A stretch of DNA of 64,000 nt from Nakamurella antarctica (GCF_003860405.1 NZ_CP034170.1:1860001-1924000); one strand, 5' to 3'. Shown: positions 47,550 to 59,490, counted from the first letter of the stretch. The notes: generated from the letters alone by a model not told the origin. Translations and numbers: made by a program.

Positions 47550-47831
47550 ATGAGCGATCTCGAATTTGATTCCACCCAGGTTCGGTACACGGCCGAATCG
47601 TTATCCGATGTCCAGGACGTCCTCAACCAGATCTCGAGTTTTCAAGATCCCGCTCTTCCGATGGGAGCACTGTTCGGCTCCGGCGGCCTAGCGATGCAAG
47701 CTCAGGCGGTTTTGCTCGAGCGAGCCTTCGACGCCCATCAATTTGCTGCGGCCGCAGCTGCACACGCCAGCGAACTTTCGGTAATTCTCGCAGACGCCGC
47801 ATTAAGGTTCGATTGCCTCGAGGGGTCCTGA
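47550..47831 (+). CDS. EspC-like/WXG100-type small protein (type VII secretion target)
   Basis: A 93-residue, mostly helical acidic protein: DLEFDSTQVRYTAESLSDVQDVLNQI, a Gly-rich turn GALFGSGGLAM, a second helix with AFDAHQFAAAAAAHASELSVILADAALRF. The helix-turn-helix plan and size match EspC-like ESX secretion-associated proteins. No classical WXG and no clear C-terminal YxxxD/E is present (RFDCLEGS instead), so secretion is inferred. ATG 47550 follows GGGGGG at short spacing. Its stop overlaps the next ATG (TGATG at 47829-47833), which points to a chaperone/effector pair. Confidence 0.7.
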   Translation: MSDLEFDSTQVRYTAESLSDVQDVLNQISSFQDPALPMGALFGSGGLAMQAQAVLLERAFDAHQFAAAAAAHASELSVILADAALRFDCLEGS

Positions 47832-49429
47832 TGGCCCCCAGCATCGAGTATCTGGCACAGAATTGGGGCTTTCCACAACTGACCTCCGACATAGCGGACC
47901 TGAGCGCTCCACATCCCACACTGGCGGCACCTTTGATCGCCGATCTCAAGAACTGTTCGCTGGCTTTGCAGGAGGGCGTCTACCTCTGCGAGCCAGCCCT
48001 CAAGCATCTGGCGATGGGGTGGAGCGCACCCGGCCCCTCCTCAAGCGTCAACAAGTTCGAGTGGGCGCTCATCGGAAGCTCCTCCCTTGCTGGGCGGCTC
48101 GCTCGCTCTGCTGCCTCCACCGTCGAATCTGTGACATCCATTCAAAACCAAGCGTTGGCAACCATCGGCCACGCGGGGACCGAAATTGCGAGGCTGACAG
48201 ATCCAGCCCCGATATCCACCCTGCAGTTCATTTGCTTTTCCAATGACGTTCCCCTGGACGCGGTGCCTCGCGTCACCCAGATACTGACAAATCTGTCGCA
48301 GACCCTGGCCACCCTCCGCGCGAGCTTGGCGCAGGCATTGACGGAATTGGTGAGCGCATTTACCGAGACCTTCGACGCGGCCATGGCTCAACTACCACCG
48401 GTGGCGGTTTCTGCAGCTGAGCCAATGCAGCAGCGGCCCTCTGATGTGGACAAGATGTTGCAGCAGCGCATGCAGGCAGATCTTCGCAGTTCTGATCCGT
48501 GGCGCCAGAGCTTTGCGGCCACGGCCGAGGCTGCACTTGACAAGGCTGAGGTTCAGGCCGGCAGTTCGATGCTTCTCGTCTATCGGCCGACTGATCCAAG
48601 CCCCCAAGGCGGCCTGGCTATCGGGCTCGGCGACATCGACCATGCCGAGCACGTGCTTGTCACGACAGGCGGCGTAGGAACTGGCCCGAAGTCCGTAGCG
48701 GGCACCATCGACCACGTAGATCGGGTATTAGAGAACGCTGCGTCACTCGATCCGAACGACACCACCGCCGCCATCATCTACCAGGGGTATGACGCCCCCT
48801 GGGCGAAGGAATTCGATATGGACATCGACATAGCCTCGATCGTCATGGCCGGTCCCCTCGCCCCCTTTGTCGCCGCCGAACAGGTGGGCGTTGTCTATGT
48901 CGCAGAGGAGATCTTACAAACGCTGAGCCCGGAAAATGTCGCCCTCCAGGGCCAGAAAATGGCCTCCGAACTCACACCCATTCTCAACAGCCTTCCCGTG
49001 GATGCCGACGTCCTGCTTGAATTGCACTCCTGGGGTTCGGTGGTAGGGAGCACGGCAGTGCTGTACGGGATGCCCGCGGATGGTGTGATCCACGTGGGCT
49101 CGCCGGGAACCGGGATGGTGACCAGCGCGGCCACGAGCAGAATAGATCCGGCGAACCAGTGGGTAATGGCCAACAAAAATGATCCAGTAGCCCATGAAGA
49201 TTCGTGGCGGAAAGCCTTTGCCAAAGGACTGGGGATTCCAGCGCTTGGTGCAGTGGAGGTGCTGGGGCCCAATCCGGCAGACCCGCTCTATGGCGCACGT
49301 CTGTTGCCTACAAGCGACGAGTCTTTCGGCGCCCATGGCCTGGACACGTATATGACCCCGGCTGCCGAAGCGAACGAAGCTGCCATCCTCACAGAGCAAT
49401 TTTCCATCGTCATCGAACAACCCCGGTGA
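47831..49429 (+). CDS. DUF1023 alpha/beta hydrolase, candidate type VII secretion effector
   Basis: The 532-residue protein has a helical N-terminal 250 residues (likely type VII recognition domain) and a C-terminal DUF1023 hydrolase domain. Conserved features are IIYQGYDAPWAKEF, the nucleophile elbow LELHSWGSVVGS (Ser about residue 400), VIHVGSPGTGM, ANKNDPVAHED (acid) and SFGAHGLDTYM (His). The first Gly of GxSxG is replaced (LHSWG), and Tyr of the usual HSYGS is Trp. Such hydrolases coupled to WXG/EspC-like partners are known or suspected ESX effectors. No dedicated immunity gene is evident; the next gene, tetR, is a conserved neighbour. Function and substrate inferred. Confidence 0.8.
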   Translation: MAPSIEYLAQNWGFPQLTSDIADLSAPHPTLAAPLIADLKNCSLALQEGVYLCEPALKHLAMGWSAPGPSSSVNKFEWALIGSSSLAGRLARSAASTVESVTSIQNQALATIGHAGTEIARLTDPAPISTLQFICFSNDVPLDAVPRVTQILTNLSQTLATLRASLAQALTELVSAFTETFDAAMAQLPPVAVSAAEPMQQRPSDVDKMLQQRMQADLRSSDPWRQSFAATAEAALDKAEVQAGSSMLLVYRPTDPSPQGGLAIGLGDIDHAEHVLVTTGGVGTGPKSVAGTIDHVDRVLENAASLDPNDTTAAIIYQGYDAPWAKEFDMDIDIASIVMAGPLAPFVAAEQVGVVYVAEEILQTLSPENVALQGQKMASELTPILNSLPVDADVLLELHSWGSVVGSTAVLYGMPADGVIHVGSPGTGMVTSAATSRIDPANQWVMANKNDPVAHEDSWRKAFAKGLGIPALGAVEVLGPNPADPLYGARLLPTSDESFGAHGLDTYMTPAAEANEAAILTEQFSIVIEQPR

Positions 49430-49642
49430 CGCCCTCTGGCCGGAGCCAGGTTGGCGCTGCCTATTACGAGTGCTCGAGCCCATCGATCAGGGCGTACTTC
49501 CGGAAGCGCAAGCTTGTCCCCGCAGTGTCGGTCACCAACGGAAAGTGCGCCTGATCCCCGTAATGTGGAGACAGGCCGCGTTCCCACCGGTTCAGGCTGT
49601 GCAGTGCATCCACTGCTTGCAAAAAACAGAATCGAAGGAACG

Positions 49643-50263
49643 ATGACGGAACAGTTCACTCGCGCAACGCCTCGGTTGAACAGGGCCGCTCGTCGTGCCC
49701 AGTTGCTCTCGGCAGCGAAATCCGCCTTTGTCAGCCAGGGCTATCACTGCGCAGCCATGGACGACATCGCTGACCGCGCGGGAGTTTCGAAACCTGTTCT
49801 CTACCAGCACTTTCCGTCTAAATTGGAACTCTACCTCGCATTGCTTAGTGAGACAGCAGACGAATTGGTGGCCGCACTTCGTGCCGCTATCAACGAAACG
49901 GACGACAACGATGTGCGCGTGCACCGCGCTGTCGAAGCCATCTTCAGATACGTCGGAGGGGATAGCCAAGGTCACCGCCTGGTTTTCGAGTCCGATCTCG
50001 CTGGACAACCCGAGGTGGACCGCATCGTCGACCATATGACAGAAGCCTGCGTGGGTGCGATAACCGAAACCATTACCAACGATACCGGCGTGGACACGGC
50101 GCATGGCAGGTTGTTGGCTGCGGGTCTCGTGGGCCTATCTCAGGTGAGCGCTCGGTATTGGCTCGCCCAAAGCGGCGAGGTGCCGCAAGAGGAAGCAGTC
50201 GAGATGGTTTACACATTGGCGTGGCGCGGAATCTCACGGTTTCCACGGCAAATTAAGGATTAA
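49643..50263 (+). CDS. TetR family transcriptional regulator
   Basis: A 206-residue repressor with N-terminal HTH RRAQLLSAAKSAFVSQGYHCAAMDDIADRAGVSKPVLYQHFPSKLELYLALL, the canonical TetR pattern, and a helical ligand domain. ATG 49643 is preceded by GAAGGA. It is convergent with the DUF3107 gene, as in mycobacteria (Rv3208/Rv3208A, from memory). Target unknown. The 213 bp after the DUF1023 gene hold nothing I can assign beyond its promoter. Confidence 0.92.
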   Translation: MTEQFTRATPRLNRAARRAQLLSAAKSAFVSQGYHCAAMDDIADRAGVSKPVLYQHFPSKLELYLALLSETADELVAALRAAINETDDNDVRVHRAVEAIFRYVGGDSQGHRLVFESDLAGQPEVDRIVDHMTEACVGAITETITNDTGVDTAHGRLLAAGLVGLSQVSARYWLAQSGEVPQEEAVEMVYTLAWRGISRFPRQIKD

Positions 50264-50369
50264 GACTGAGAAGCCGCGCGGTGGAGGGTGTTTCGCCTGC
50301 CACCGCGCGAGCCTAAATCTTTGTGCGTGAAAAGGGGCTGCAGATCGAGCAGCCGTTGCCTACCCTCGG

Positions 50370-50600
50370 TCAATCAGCAACCATGAAGCCAACTCGCCGC
50401 GAGTCTGCAGGGGCAATCTCCACATACGCAATCTTCGCGCTAGGAATCAAGACCTTGCGGCCCTTTTCGTCGACGAGAGTCAACGTCGAGCTTGGGTCTT
50501 TGAACGCGTGTGCTACCTGAGCTTCGATTTCCTCAGGGCTGGCCGTGGAATTCACCACGAGCTCGCGCCCGGTGTCCGCAACACCAATTTTGACGTCCAC
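50370..50600 (-). CDS. DUF3107 family small protein
   Basis: The 76-residue protein VDVKIGVADTGRELVVNSTA, ASPEEIEAQVAHAF, then VLIPSAKIAYVEIAP matches DUF3107 (TB9.4-type). The GTG start at 50600 is preceded by the strong site GGAGGTC on the minus strand; the longer open frame to 50753 has no such signal. Function unknown; regulatory or stress role proposed for relatives. Confidence 0.93.
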   Translation of the reverse strand: MDVKIGVADTGRELVVNSTASPEEIEAQVAHAFKDPSSTLTLVDEKGRKVLIPSAKIAYVEIAPADSRRVGFMVAD

Positions 50601-50762
50601 TTTTGACCTCCAATAAGCAACTGTGATCCCGCATCGGCCAGAAGCGGCCGACCGTGATTCCAGGTTATCCGCAGGCATCAGCGCGACCTGACTCCCCCGT
50701 TGCGCCGAGAGGTGAAACACTTCGGTTGCCTCAGTCACCGCCCCCGATATCACCTCCCCCGC

Positions 50763-51428
50763 CTAGAACAGCCGCACACTCGGGTCATCGACACCACGCA
50801 TTGCCTCGTAATCCAGGACAACGCAGCGGATGCCCCTGTCTTCGGCCAGAGTGCGCGCTTGTGGCTTAATCTGCTGCGCCGCAAATACTCCCGTGATCGG
50901 CGCCAGGAGCGGATCACGCCCAAGGAGATCCAGGTACCGGGTCAGCTGCTCGACGCCGTCTATATCCCCACGTCGTTTAATCTCCACCGCCACCACTTTG
51001 TTATTCGCATCGCGACACAACAAGTCCACTGGACCGACCGGTGTCGGAAACTCCCGGCGGACCAAGGTGAACCCTGTGCCCAGCAGCTCTACTTGATCAG
51101 CCAGCAGCTCTTGCAGGTGAGCTTCAACACCGTCCTTCACCAGGCCCGGATCAAAGCCTAATTCGTGCGACGTGTCGTGCAGAATTTCTTCCAGTGTGAT
51201 GACGAGCTGCTCGCCAGCCTTGTTTTGTACGCGCCATAGGTGGGGCGCTTCCTCGACCAACCAGCAAGGCGGACTCATCCAGTTCAGCGGCTTGTAGGCG
51301 CGGTCGTCGGCGTGGATTGACACCGACCCGTCTGCCTTGATCAGCAGCAGCCGGGTGGCAAGCGGTAGGTGAGCGGTCAACCGACCCGCGTAGTCAACGG
51401 AACAACGAGCTATTACCAGGCGCACCAT
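50763..51428 (-). CDS. nucS: Mismatch-specific endonuclease NucS
   Basis: NucS (EndoMS) cuts both strands at G-T, G-G and T-T mismatches and is the non-canonical mismatch-repair nuclease of Actinobacteria. The 221-residue protein begins [17 protein letters not shown], has an N-terminal dimerisation/DNA-binding domain and a RecB-like nuclease domain with [27 protein letters not shown] (the E-x-K catalytic pair) and QLTRYLDLL. The C-terminus DPSVRLF is a plausible sliding-clamp contact. Its presence predicts lack of MutS/MutL. Confidence 0.95.
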   Translation of the reverse strand: MVRLVIARCSVDYAGRLTAHLPLATRLLLIKADGSVSIHADDRAYKPLNWMSPPCWLVEEAPHLWRVQNKAGEQLVITLEEILHDTSHELGFDPGLVKDGVEAHLQELLADQVELLGTGFTLVRREFPTPVGPVDLLCRDANNKVVAVEIKRRGDIDGVEQLTRYLDLLGRDPLLAPITGVFAAQQIKPQARTLAEDRGIRCVVLDYEAMRGVDDPSVRLF

Positions 51429-51487
51429 CGCAGCTTAACGGCTCTCGCGCCGCACTCGTGGACCCTCATGTGCGGCAGGATGGGGGG

Positions 51488-52390
51488 ATGATCGAGTGCA
51501 GTAGGACCGAGTCCGCGCCTGACCTGTTGTGTTCACGGGCCGACCTTGAAGCTGGCGATGATCTTCGCGGAACAAGCTCCCGATTTGCTAGCTTCGTTCT
51601 CATCGACCACCGCCGCAATTGGTCCTCAAATGTTGCGGAGGAATCCGCGTCTATCGTTTTCGGTCAGGACGCGGCCACGCTATCGACGCTGACCGATGAC
51701 GGCCTGCGACCCTTCGCCATCCGCCCTCTGGGTCGCTCGGCTGACCAAGACCCATATGCGCAATTCGTGGGAAGAATCGGGCATGACGGACTGCTCGTCG
51801 AACTTCCGGCCGGGTCCGTGCCGACGGCTGAGAGCATCGTGGCAGCGACGCTGGCTCCAGCAGTCCCCAGCGCGCCATTATTTGCAGTGTGCACCAACGG
51901 AAAGCGCGACAGGTGCTGCGCGATTCAGGGGCGACCTGTGGCGGAGCGCCTTGCTCAGGAGCTCCCGAGTTCGAAGATTTTTGAGATAAGCCACATCGGC
52001 GGTCATCGCTTCGCCCCAACCATGCTCGTGCTCCCCTCCGGGTACTCCTACGGCAGGCTCACGGAGGAACTCGCACTCGAAGTTGCGCACGCAGCCATCT
52101 CGGGACTCGTCCATCCTGGCGGCCTACGCGGCCGCGCTGACCTGTCGCCAGCCGCGCAAACCGCGGACATCATCTGGCGCACTGAGATTGGCCCAGCACC
52201 CCTCGACGACGTCATCATCAACGAAGAGGTCATTTCCTCTGACGACAAGAATTCCTGTGTCGTATCCGCACAGGTACGAGGTCGCGCGCGCCACATCCGT
52301 TTGACGAGATCGCATGGACCACAAATTCAGGAAACACTCTGCGGCGGTAAGCCTTTCACTGCGGCCCAATGGCAGATGGCTGCTCTCTGA
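51488..52390 (+). CDS. Sucrase/ferredoxin-like family protein
   Basis: A 300-residue thioredoxin-fold protein with the family motifs LFAVCTNGKRDRCCAIQGRPVA and ISHIGGHRFAPTMLVLPSGYSYGRLT; the CxxxxxxxCC and HxxxHR residues bind a 2Fe-2S cluster in relatives. Physiological role unknown. I chose ATG 51488 (MIECSRTES), with GGGGGGATG context, over the longer frame from 51458. The stop is 13 bp from the convergent murA. Confidence 0.88.
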   Translation: MIECSRTESAPDLLCSRADLEAGDDLRGTSSRFASFVLIDHRRNWSSNVAEESASIVFGQDAATLSTLTDDGLRPFAIRPLGRSADQDPYAQFVGRIGHDGLLVELPAGSVPTAESIVAATLAPAVPSAPLFAVCTNGKRDRCCAIQGRPVAERLAQELPSSKIFEISHIGGHRFAPTMLVLPSGYSYGRLTEELALEVAHAAISGLVHPGGLRGRADLSPAAQTADIIWRTEIGPAPLDDVIINEEVISSDDKNSCVVSAQVRGRARHIRLTRSHGPQIQETLCGGKPFTAAQWQMAAL

Positions 52391-52403
52391 GCAGGACCGC
52401 AGA

Positions 52404-53663
52404 TCAGCCGGTGGTGAGGTGACGGCGCACCGTTGCGCCCAAGGAGACCAAGTCTTCGACGAAGTGGGGGTATCCACGATCGATGTGCCAGGCTTCATTA
52501 ACCTCTGTTTCCCCTTCGGCCACCAAACCGGCTAGAACCAGTCCAGCACCGGCACGAATATCTGTAGCCCAGACCGGTGCGCTTGAGAGGCGCTCGCGAC
52601 CCGTTAAGGAAGCGTGATGCCCGTCAGTGCGAGCATCGGCGCCCATCCGCACTAATTCGTCAACGAACCGAAAGCGCGCCTCAAAAACATTTTCCGTTAT
52701 CAATGAATGGCCCTGCGAAACCGCTGCCAGGGTCAACGCCATCGGCTGCAGGTCAGTTGGAAACCCCGGGAAGGGCAACGTGACGAAGTCAACACCGCGC
52801 GGCCTGCCGTCCATCTCGACAGTGAATGTGTCTACTCCGGCGCTCACTACGGCCCCAGCTCGTACCAGTCGCTCCAGTGGTGCAGCCAGATGATCGGGGT
52901 TCACTCCTTGCACGGTAATTGCGCCACGCGTGATCGCTGCGGCATATGCCCATGTTCCACCTACAACGCGATCTCCCACCGTCCTGTGGGTGACTGCGTG
53001 CAATTCACTCACCCCCTCTACCGTGATGGTGCTCGAGCCGGCGCCGTCTATTTTTGCGCCCATCTGCGTCAGCATGACGGCAAGATCGACAATTTCGGGT
53101 TCTCGGGCGGCATTTTCGATAATGGTGGTTCCCACCGCTAAAGAGGCTGCCATCAAGAGGTTCTCGGTTGCCCCCACACTCGGAAATTCCAGATCAATCG
53201 CCGCACCCCGCAGTTCTGTGGCGCTTCCGACCACGTGCCCGTGTTGAATGTTCATCGTTGCACCTAGAGCACGGAGGCCGTTCTGGTGCATATCCAAAGG
53301 GCGTGAGCCGATAGCATCGCCGCCGGGCAATGCCACCCGCGCGCGACGCAAGCGGCCCATCAGGGGACCCAACACTGCAACGGAAGCACGTAGCTTCGCA
53401 ACAGCAGGGAAGTCGGCGATGTAGGACGGTTCCGCGGGCGTGGTGATCGTGACTGTGTCGCCAGCGATGACGACTTCACTGCCCAAACCCCTGAGCACAT
53501 CCGCCATCAAGGGCAGGTCTTGAATATCCGGGCAGTTTGTCAACACTGTGGCGCCTTCAGCGAGAAGCGAGGCCGCCATCAACTTCAACACGCTGTTCTT
53601 CGCTCCGCTGACAGACACCACCCCCGCAAGCCGGGCTCCGCCTGTAACGATAAATTGCTCCAC
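52404..53663 (-). CDS. murA: UDP-N-acetylglucosamine 1-carboxyvinyltransferase
   Basis: MurA starts peptidoglycan precursor synthesis by transferring enolpyruvate to UDP-GlcNAc. The 419-residue protein begins [24 protein letters not shown] (GTG 53663) and shows [12 protein letters not shown], the catalytic loop [13 protein letters not shown] and [15 protein letters not shown]. The loop residue is Asp, not Cys, the substitution that makes mycobacterial MurA intrinsically resistant to fosfomycin. The open frame to 53711 adds 16 residues without similarity. Confidence 0.95.
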   Translation of the reverse strand: MEQFIVTGGARLAGVVSVSGAKNSVLKLMAASLLAEGATVLTNCPDIQDLPLMADVLRGLGSEVVIAGDTVTITTPAEPSYIADFPAVAKLRASVAVLGPLMGRLRRARVALPGGDAIGSRPLDMHQNGLRALGATMNIQHGHVVGSATELRGAAIDLEFPSVGATENLLMAASLAVGTTIIENAAREPEIVDLAVMLTQMGAKIDGAGSSTITVEGVSELHAVTHRTVGDRVVGGTWAYAAAITRGAITVQGVNPDHLAAPLERLVRAGAVVSAGVDTFTVEMDGRPRGVDFVTLPFPGFPTDLQPMALTLAAVSQGHSLITENVFEARFRFVDELVRMGADARTDGHHASLTGRERLSSAPVWATDIRAGAGLVLAGLVAEGETEVNEAWHIDRGYPHFVEDLVSLGATVRRHLTTG

Positions 53664-53729
53664 GGGAATCAACTCTAGTGGCCGCCACTCCCAGCACGGG
53701 CCACTCACCACTCACCGTAGGCTCAAGAC

Positions 53730-54302
53730 ATGGCCGTTCACCTCACCAAGATCTACACCCGCACCGGCGACGAGGGCACAACCGGGCTCTCGGACTTCAG
53801 CCGAATCTCCAAAACCGACCCAAGACTCGCCGCATATGCGGACACAGACGAGACAAACGCGGCTATCGGAGTCGTTTTGTCATTGGGCAATCCCAGCACC
53901 CACATTGCTTCCACGCTTCGACGATTACAAAACGAGCTGTTTGACGTCGGGGCTGACCTGTGCACGCCTATCGCAGAAAACCCTGCCTACCCGCCGCTGC
54001 GAATTACTAGCGACTATATCGACCGCTTGGAATCAGACTGCGATTCGTACAACGATTCTCTAGCGAAGTTGGATTCCTTCATCCTGCCGGGCGGTACGCC
54101 CGCGAGCGCGTTACTTCACGTAGCGCGCACGGTGACGAGAAGGACCGAGCGCAGCGTGTGGGCGTTGATGGAATTTGATGGTGCGCGCACGAACCCGTTG
54201 ACAGCGACCTACCTCAATAGGCTTTCCGACCTGCTCTTCATCCTCTGTCGAGTGGCGAACCCGGAAGGCGACATCAAGTGGGTTCCGGGCGGCGACCGCT
54301 AA
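53730..54302 (+). CDS. Corrinoid adenosyltransferase, PduO type
   Basis: The 190-residue enzyme transfers adenosyl from ATP to cob(I)alamin. Signatures: N-terminal ATP loop KIYTRTGDEGTTGLSDFSR, DETNAAIG, and the C-terminal RTVTRRTERSVWAL with VWALMEFDG and YLNRLSDLLFILCRVAN. This is the PduO/CobO-type family. It is divergent from murA and convergent with DUF2550, the mycobacterial arrangement. Confidence 0.94.
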   Translation: MAVHLTKIYTRTGDEGTTGLSDFSRISKTDPRLAAYADTDETNAAIGVVLSLGNPSTHIASTLRRLQNELFDVGADLCTPIAENPAYPPLRITSDYIDRLESDCDSYNDSLAKLDSFILPGGTPASALLHVARTVTRRTERSVWALMEFDGARTNPLTATYLNRLSDLLFILCRVANPEGDIKWVPGGDR

Positions 54303-54339
54303 CATCCGCTTCTGGGCCAAGACTCGCAGCCAGAGGTGC

Positions 54340-54783
54340 CTACGGAGAACGCTTATTGGAAGTCGGCTGATTACTCGGCGGCAACGATTCGATCCACGAC
54401 AGCACTCCGGTGGTGGCTTGCTCAGACATCGCGAGCTCAAATGCGCCCCTGCTATCCGTACACCGAATGATCACTGCTCCGATGGGCAGCAGATCGGCCT
54501 CGGTCCCTGCGGGCGACCGCCGCTCTCCCAGCATCAGCTCACCTCTTCGCAAGATGCGAGACGCGATGGGAAACGGGGAGAAGGACCGGTACAGCAGAAG
54601 ATCGGAGTCGTCGAACTTGGCAAGACCTAAATACCAGCCCTTGCTATCGGCATCGAGACTGTTGCGCCAGCACATGTCTATCGCGCCCGCCCGCGACAGC
54701 GTGAACCGCCTGATTGCAATAAAGACGATGACAAGGACAGCCAAGATCAGCAGCGAAAGGCCGCCGATCTCTAGGCTGTGCAT
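54340..54783 (-). CDS. DUF2550 family membrane protein
   Basis: A 147-residue protein: an N-terminal membrane segment (LSLLILAVLVIVFIAI), then a soluble domain with GAIDMCWR, GWYLGLAKF and YRSFSPFPIASRILRRGEL, features of DUF2550. Found next to atpC in Mycobacteriales; function unknown. It lies 24 bp downstream of atpC on the same strand, so it is probably the last gene of the ATP synthase transcript. Confidence 0.88.
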   Translation of the reverse strand: MHSLEIGGLSLLILAVLVIVFIAIRRFTLSRAGAIDMCWRNSLDADSKGWYLGLAKFDDSDLLLYRSFSPFPIASRILRRGELMLGERRSPAGTEADLLPIGAVIIRCTDSRGAFELAMSEQATTGVLSWIESLPPSNQPTSNKRSP

Positions 54784-54807
54784 GATCAGATCCGTCCTCG
54801 AAGCTTC

Positions 54808-55194
54808 TTAGACCTGTTGTCCCACAGCCATCAGCTGCGCACGAGCTCGAAGCAAATCCGCCGATTCGACCGATGTCTCATGCCTGCGAGCGACGTCATA
54901 GGCCGCGCGCGCGGCATTGATATCAATTTCATCAGCCAGTTGGGCGTCTTCGGCCAAAATGGAAACTTTTGTTTTGGTAACGGAGAGGAAACCGCCGTGG
55001 ACGGCCACGCCAGTTTCCGTCCCATCAGGATGAATAATTTTGGCGCCGAAGCCTTCCTTCAGCTGAGCCAGCAACGGAGCGTGACCCGGCAAAATTCCAA
55101 TATCGCCTTCGGTGGTGCGCGCAACGATGGAAGCCGCGGGTCCAGACCAGATCTCGCGCTCTACTGCTACCAGTTCAACGTGCATTTCCGCCAC
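54808..55194 (-). CDS. atpC: ATP synthase F1 epsilon subunit
   Basis: The 128-residue subunit starts MAEMHVELVAVEREIWSG (GTG 55194, with AAGGGG upstream) and has the beta-barrel motif EGDIGILPGHAPLLAQL followed by the C-terminal helical hairpin (RRHETSVESADLLRARAQL). It regulates rotation and ATP hydrolysis in F1. A 171-bp gap containing a strong stem-loop separates it from atpD. Confidence 0.95.
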   Translation of the reverse strand: MAEMHVELVAVEREIWSGPAASIVARTTEGDIGILPGHAPLLAQLKEGFGAKIIHPDGTETGVAVHGGFLSVTKTKVSILAEDAQLADEIDINAARAAYDVARRHETSVESADLLRARAQLMAVGQQV

Positions 55195-55295
55195 GGAAAC
55201 CCCTTTTGCTGCGATGGCGGCTGCTGGCCCTCACGTGAGGACGAGCAACCGAGACGTATTTCGATCCTATCTGACTACACACCGCACAGTTACGC

Positions 55296-55340
55296 CCATC
55301 GGGTGACGTCGCGAACAGCTACCGCGATGCCACCCGATGG
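55296..55340 (-). promoter_or_regulatory. Two-tier stem-loop between atpD and atpC
   Basis: CCATCGGGTG (55296-55305) pairs perfectly with CACCCGATGG (55331-55340), and inside it TCGCG (55309-55313) pairs with CGCGA (55323-55327). The 10-bp outer and 5-bp inner stems give a stable element in the 171-bp atpD-atpC gap. It may act as an mRNA processing or attenuation point that lowers epsilon-subunit expression. Confidence 0.7.
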
Positions 55341-55365
55341 AGTACCGATCAACCACCGCAAGAAA

Positions 55366-57721
<2,356 letters not shown>

Positions 57722-57766
57722 CTCATCCCCCTTCCGAGGTTTTCGCAGGTATCAACATCATCGGCG

Positions 57767-59410
57767 TCAGCTGCTCCGCTTGGCGCTACGAACCTGGACC
57801 TTTTCCTGGCCCAGCTCCTTCGCATCCATGGCAGCAACCTCAGCCTCGCGGCCAAGGATGGTGCCGTCAGAGGTGGTGAATCCGGCGGTGAAGTTCTCAA
57901 TGGCGGAAACAAGGGCGGCTTCGGTTTCGGCGTTGAGAAGGTTGGTGCTTGCGATGGTTTCGTAAGGTCCGCTGCTGGTGTGCCGGATCGACTCCAGGAA
58001 TTCAGATTCGAAGCGTCGAATATCTGCAACCGGGACCCGGTCCAGATGCCCCTTGGTTCCAGCCCAAATCGCCACCACTTGCTCGGCGACGCTGTACGGC
58101 GCGTACTGCGGCTGCTTCAACAATTCAACCAACCGAGCCCCGCGATCGAGAGCGCGCTTCGATGTAGCGTCCAAGTCTGAACCGAAAGCTGCGAAGGCTT
58201 CCAGCTCGCGATATGCCGACAGGTCAAGCCGCAATGTGCCCGAAACCGACCGCATTGCCTTCACCTGGGCGGCGCCGCCGACGCGGGACACGGAAATACC
58301 AACGTTGATGGCAGGACGGACGCCCGAGTTGAAAAGGTCGGACTGAAGGTAGACCTGACCGTCGGTGATGGAAATGACGTTTGTCGGGATGAACGCCGAA
58401 ACATCCCCCGCCTTGGTCTCGATGATCGGGAGCCCCGTCATGGACCCGGCGCCCAATTCGTCCGACAGCTTCGCACAACGCTCGAGCAATCGAGAGTGAA
58501 GGTAGAAGACGTCGCCGGGGTATGCCTCGCGGCCCGGCGGGCGCCGGAGTAGCAACGAAATAGCCCGGTAGGCCTCAGCTTGCTTTGACAGATCATCAAA
58601 AATGATCAGAACGTGCTTGCCGGCATACATCCAATGCTGACCGATCGCCGAGCCCGTGTAAGGGGCAAGCCACTTGAAGCCAGCAGAATCAGAAGCTGGA
58701 GAGGCGACGATCGTGGTGTATTCCAGGGCGCCAGCCTCTTCCAGAGACTTACGCACGGCAGCGATGGTTGTGCCCTTTTGGCCAATGGCCACGTAGATGC
58801 AACGAACCTGCTTGTGGGGATCACCGGAATCCCAATTCGACTTTTGATTGATGATGGTGTCGACACAGACCGCAGTCTTACCGGTCTTTCGGTCACCGAT
58901 GATGAGCTGCCGCTGACCTCGGCCAATCGGGGTCATGGCATCGATGGCTTTGATCCCGGTCTGCATTGGCTCGCTGACGCTCTGGCGCTCCATCACCGAC
59001 GCAGCCTGCAACTCCAGCGGGCGACGGGTTTCGGCGACGATCTCGCCCAGACCGTCGATCGGGTCACCCAGTGGGTTAACCACGCGGCCCAGGAAGGCGT
59101 CGCCTACGGGGACCGACAACACCTCTCCGGTCCGAGTGACCTGCTGGCCCTCTTCCAACGTATTGGCATCGCCGAGGATGACCGCACCAATAGTGCGCAC
59201 ATCCAGGTTCAAAGCCACGCCAAGAACCCCACCGGGGAACTGGAGAAGCTCATTGGCCATCGCCGATGGCAAGCCCTCAACCGTGGCAATTCCGTCACCG
59301 GTGCTGGCGATGATGCCTACTTCTTCCCGAGTTACCTCAGGTGTGTAGCCAGCAACATAGCCATCGATCGCGGAGCGGATCTCATCAGCGGAGATCGTCA
59401 ACTCGGTCAT
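57767..59410 (-). CDS. atpA: ATP synthase F1 alpha subunit
   Basis: The non-catalytic nucleotide-binding subunit, 547 residues. It shows [37 protein letters not shown] (P-loop), [27 protein letters not shown] and [23 protein letters not shown], all canonical for AtpA. The C-terminal extension (about residues 510-547, [18 protein letters not shown]) is longer than in E. coli, a feature known for mycobacterial alpha subunits, where it suppresses ATP hydrolysis; similar function here is inference. Confidence 0.97.
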   Translation of the reverse strand: MTELTISADEIRSAIDGYVAGYTPEVTREEVGIIASTGDGIATVEGLPSAMANELLQFPGGVLGVALNLDVRTIGAVILGDANTLEEGQQVTRTGEVLSVPVGDAFLGRVVNPLGDPIDGLGEIVAETRRPLELQAASVMERQSVSEPMQTGIKAIDAMTPIGRGQRQLIIGDRKTGKTAVCVDTIINQKSNWDSGDPHKQVRCIYVAIGQKGTTIAAVRKSLEEAGALEYTTIVASPASDSAGFKWLAPYTGSAIGQHWMYAGKHVLIIFDDLSKQAEAYRAISLLLRRPPGREAYPGDVFYLHSRLLERCAKLSDELGAGSMTGLPIIETKAGDVSAFIPTNVISITDGQVYLQSDLFNSGVRPAINVGISVSRVGGAAQVKAMRSVSGTLRLDLSAYRELEAFAAFGSDLDATSKRALDRGARLVELLKQPQYAPYSVAEQVVAIWAGTKGHLDRVPVADIRRFESEFLESIRHTSSGPYETIASTNLLNAETEAALVSAIENFTAGFTTSDGTILGREAEVAAMDAKELGQEKVQVRSAKRSS

Positions 59411-59490
59411 CGCGTTCCCGTTCTCGTGTTAGTTCTCGTGATGTAAACAGATGTGAAAAAAGCACTACGTGTCATGGTCGTCAACGTGGG

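Noticed and set aside
52391-53729. rRNA operon near murA, as in mycobacteria
   Set aside because: Flanking gaps are tens of bases long; no rRNA-like sequence is present in the window.
58613-59446. Long + strand open frame opposite atpA
   Set aside because: Shadow of atpA; no signals or recognisable domain.
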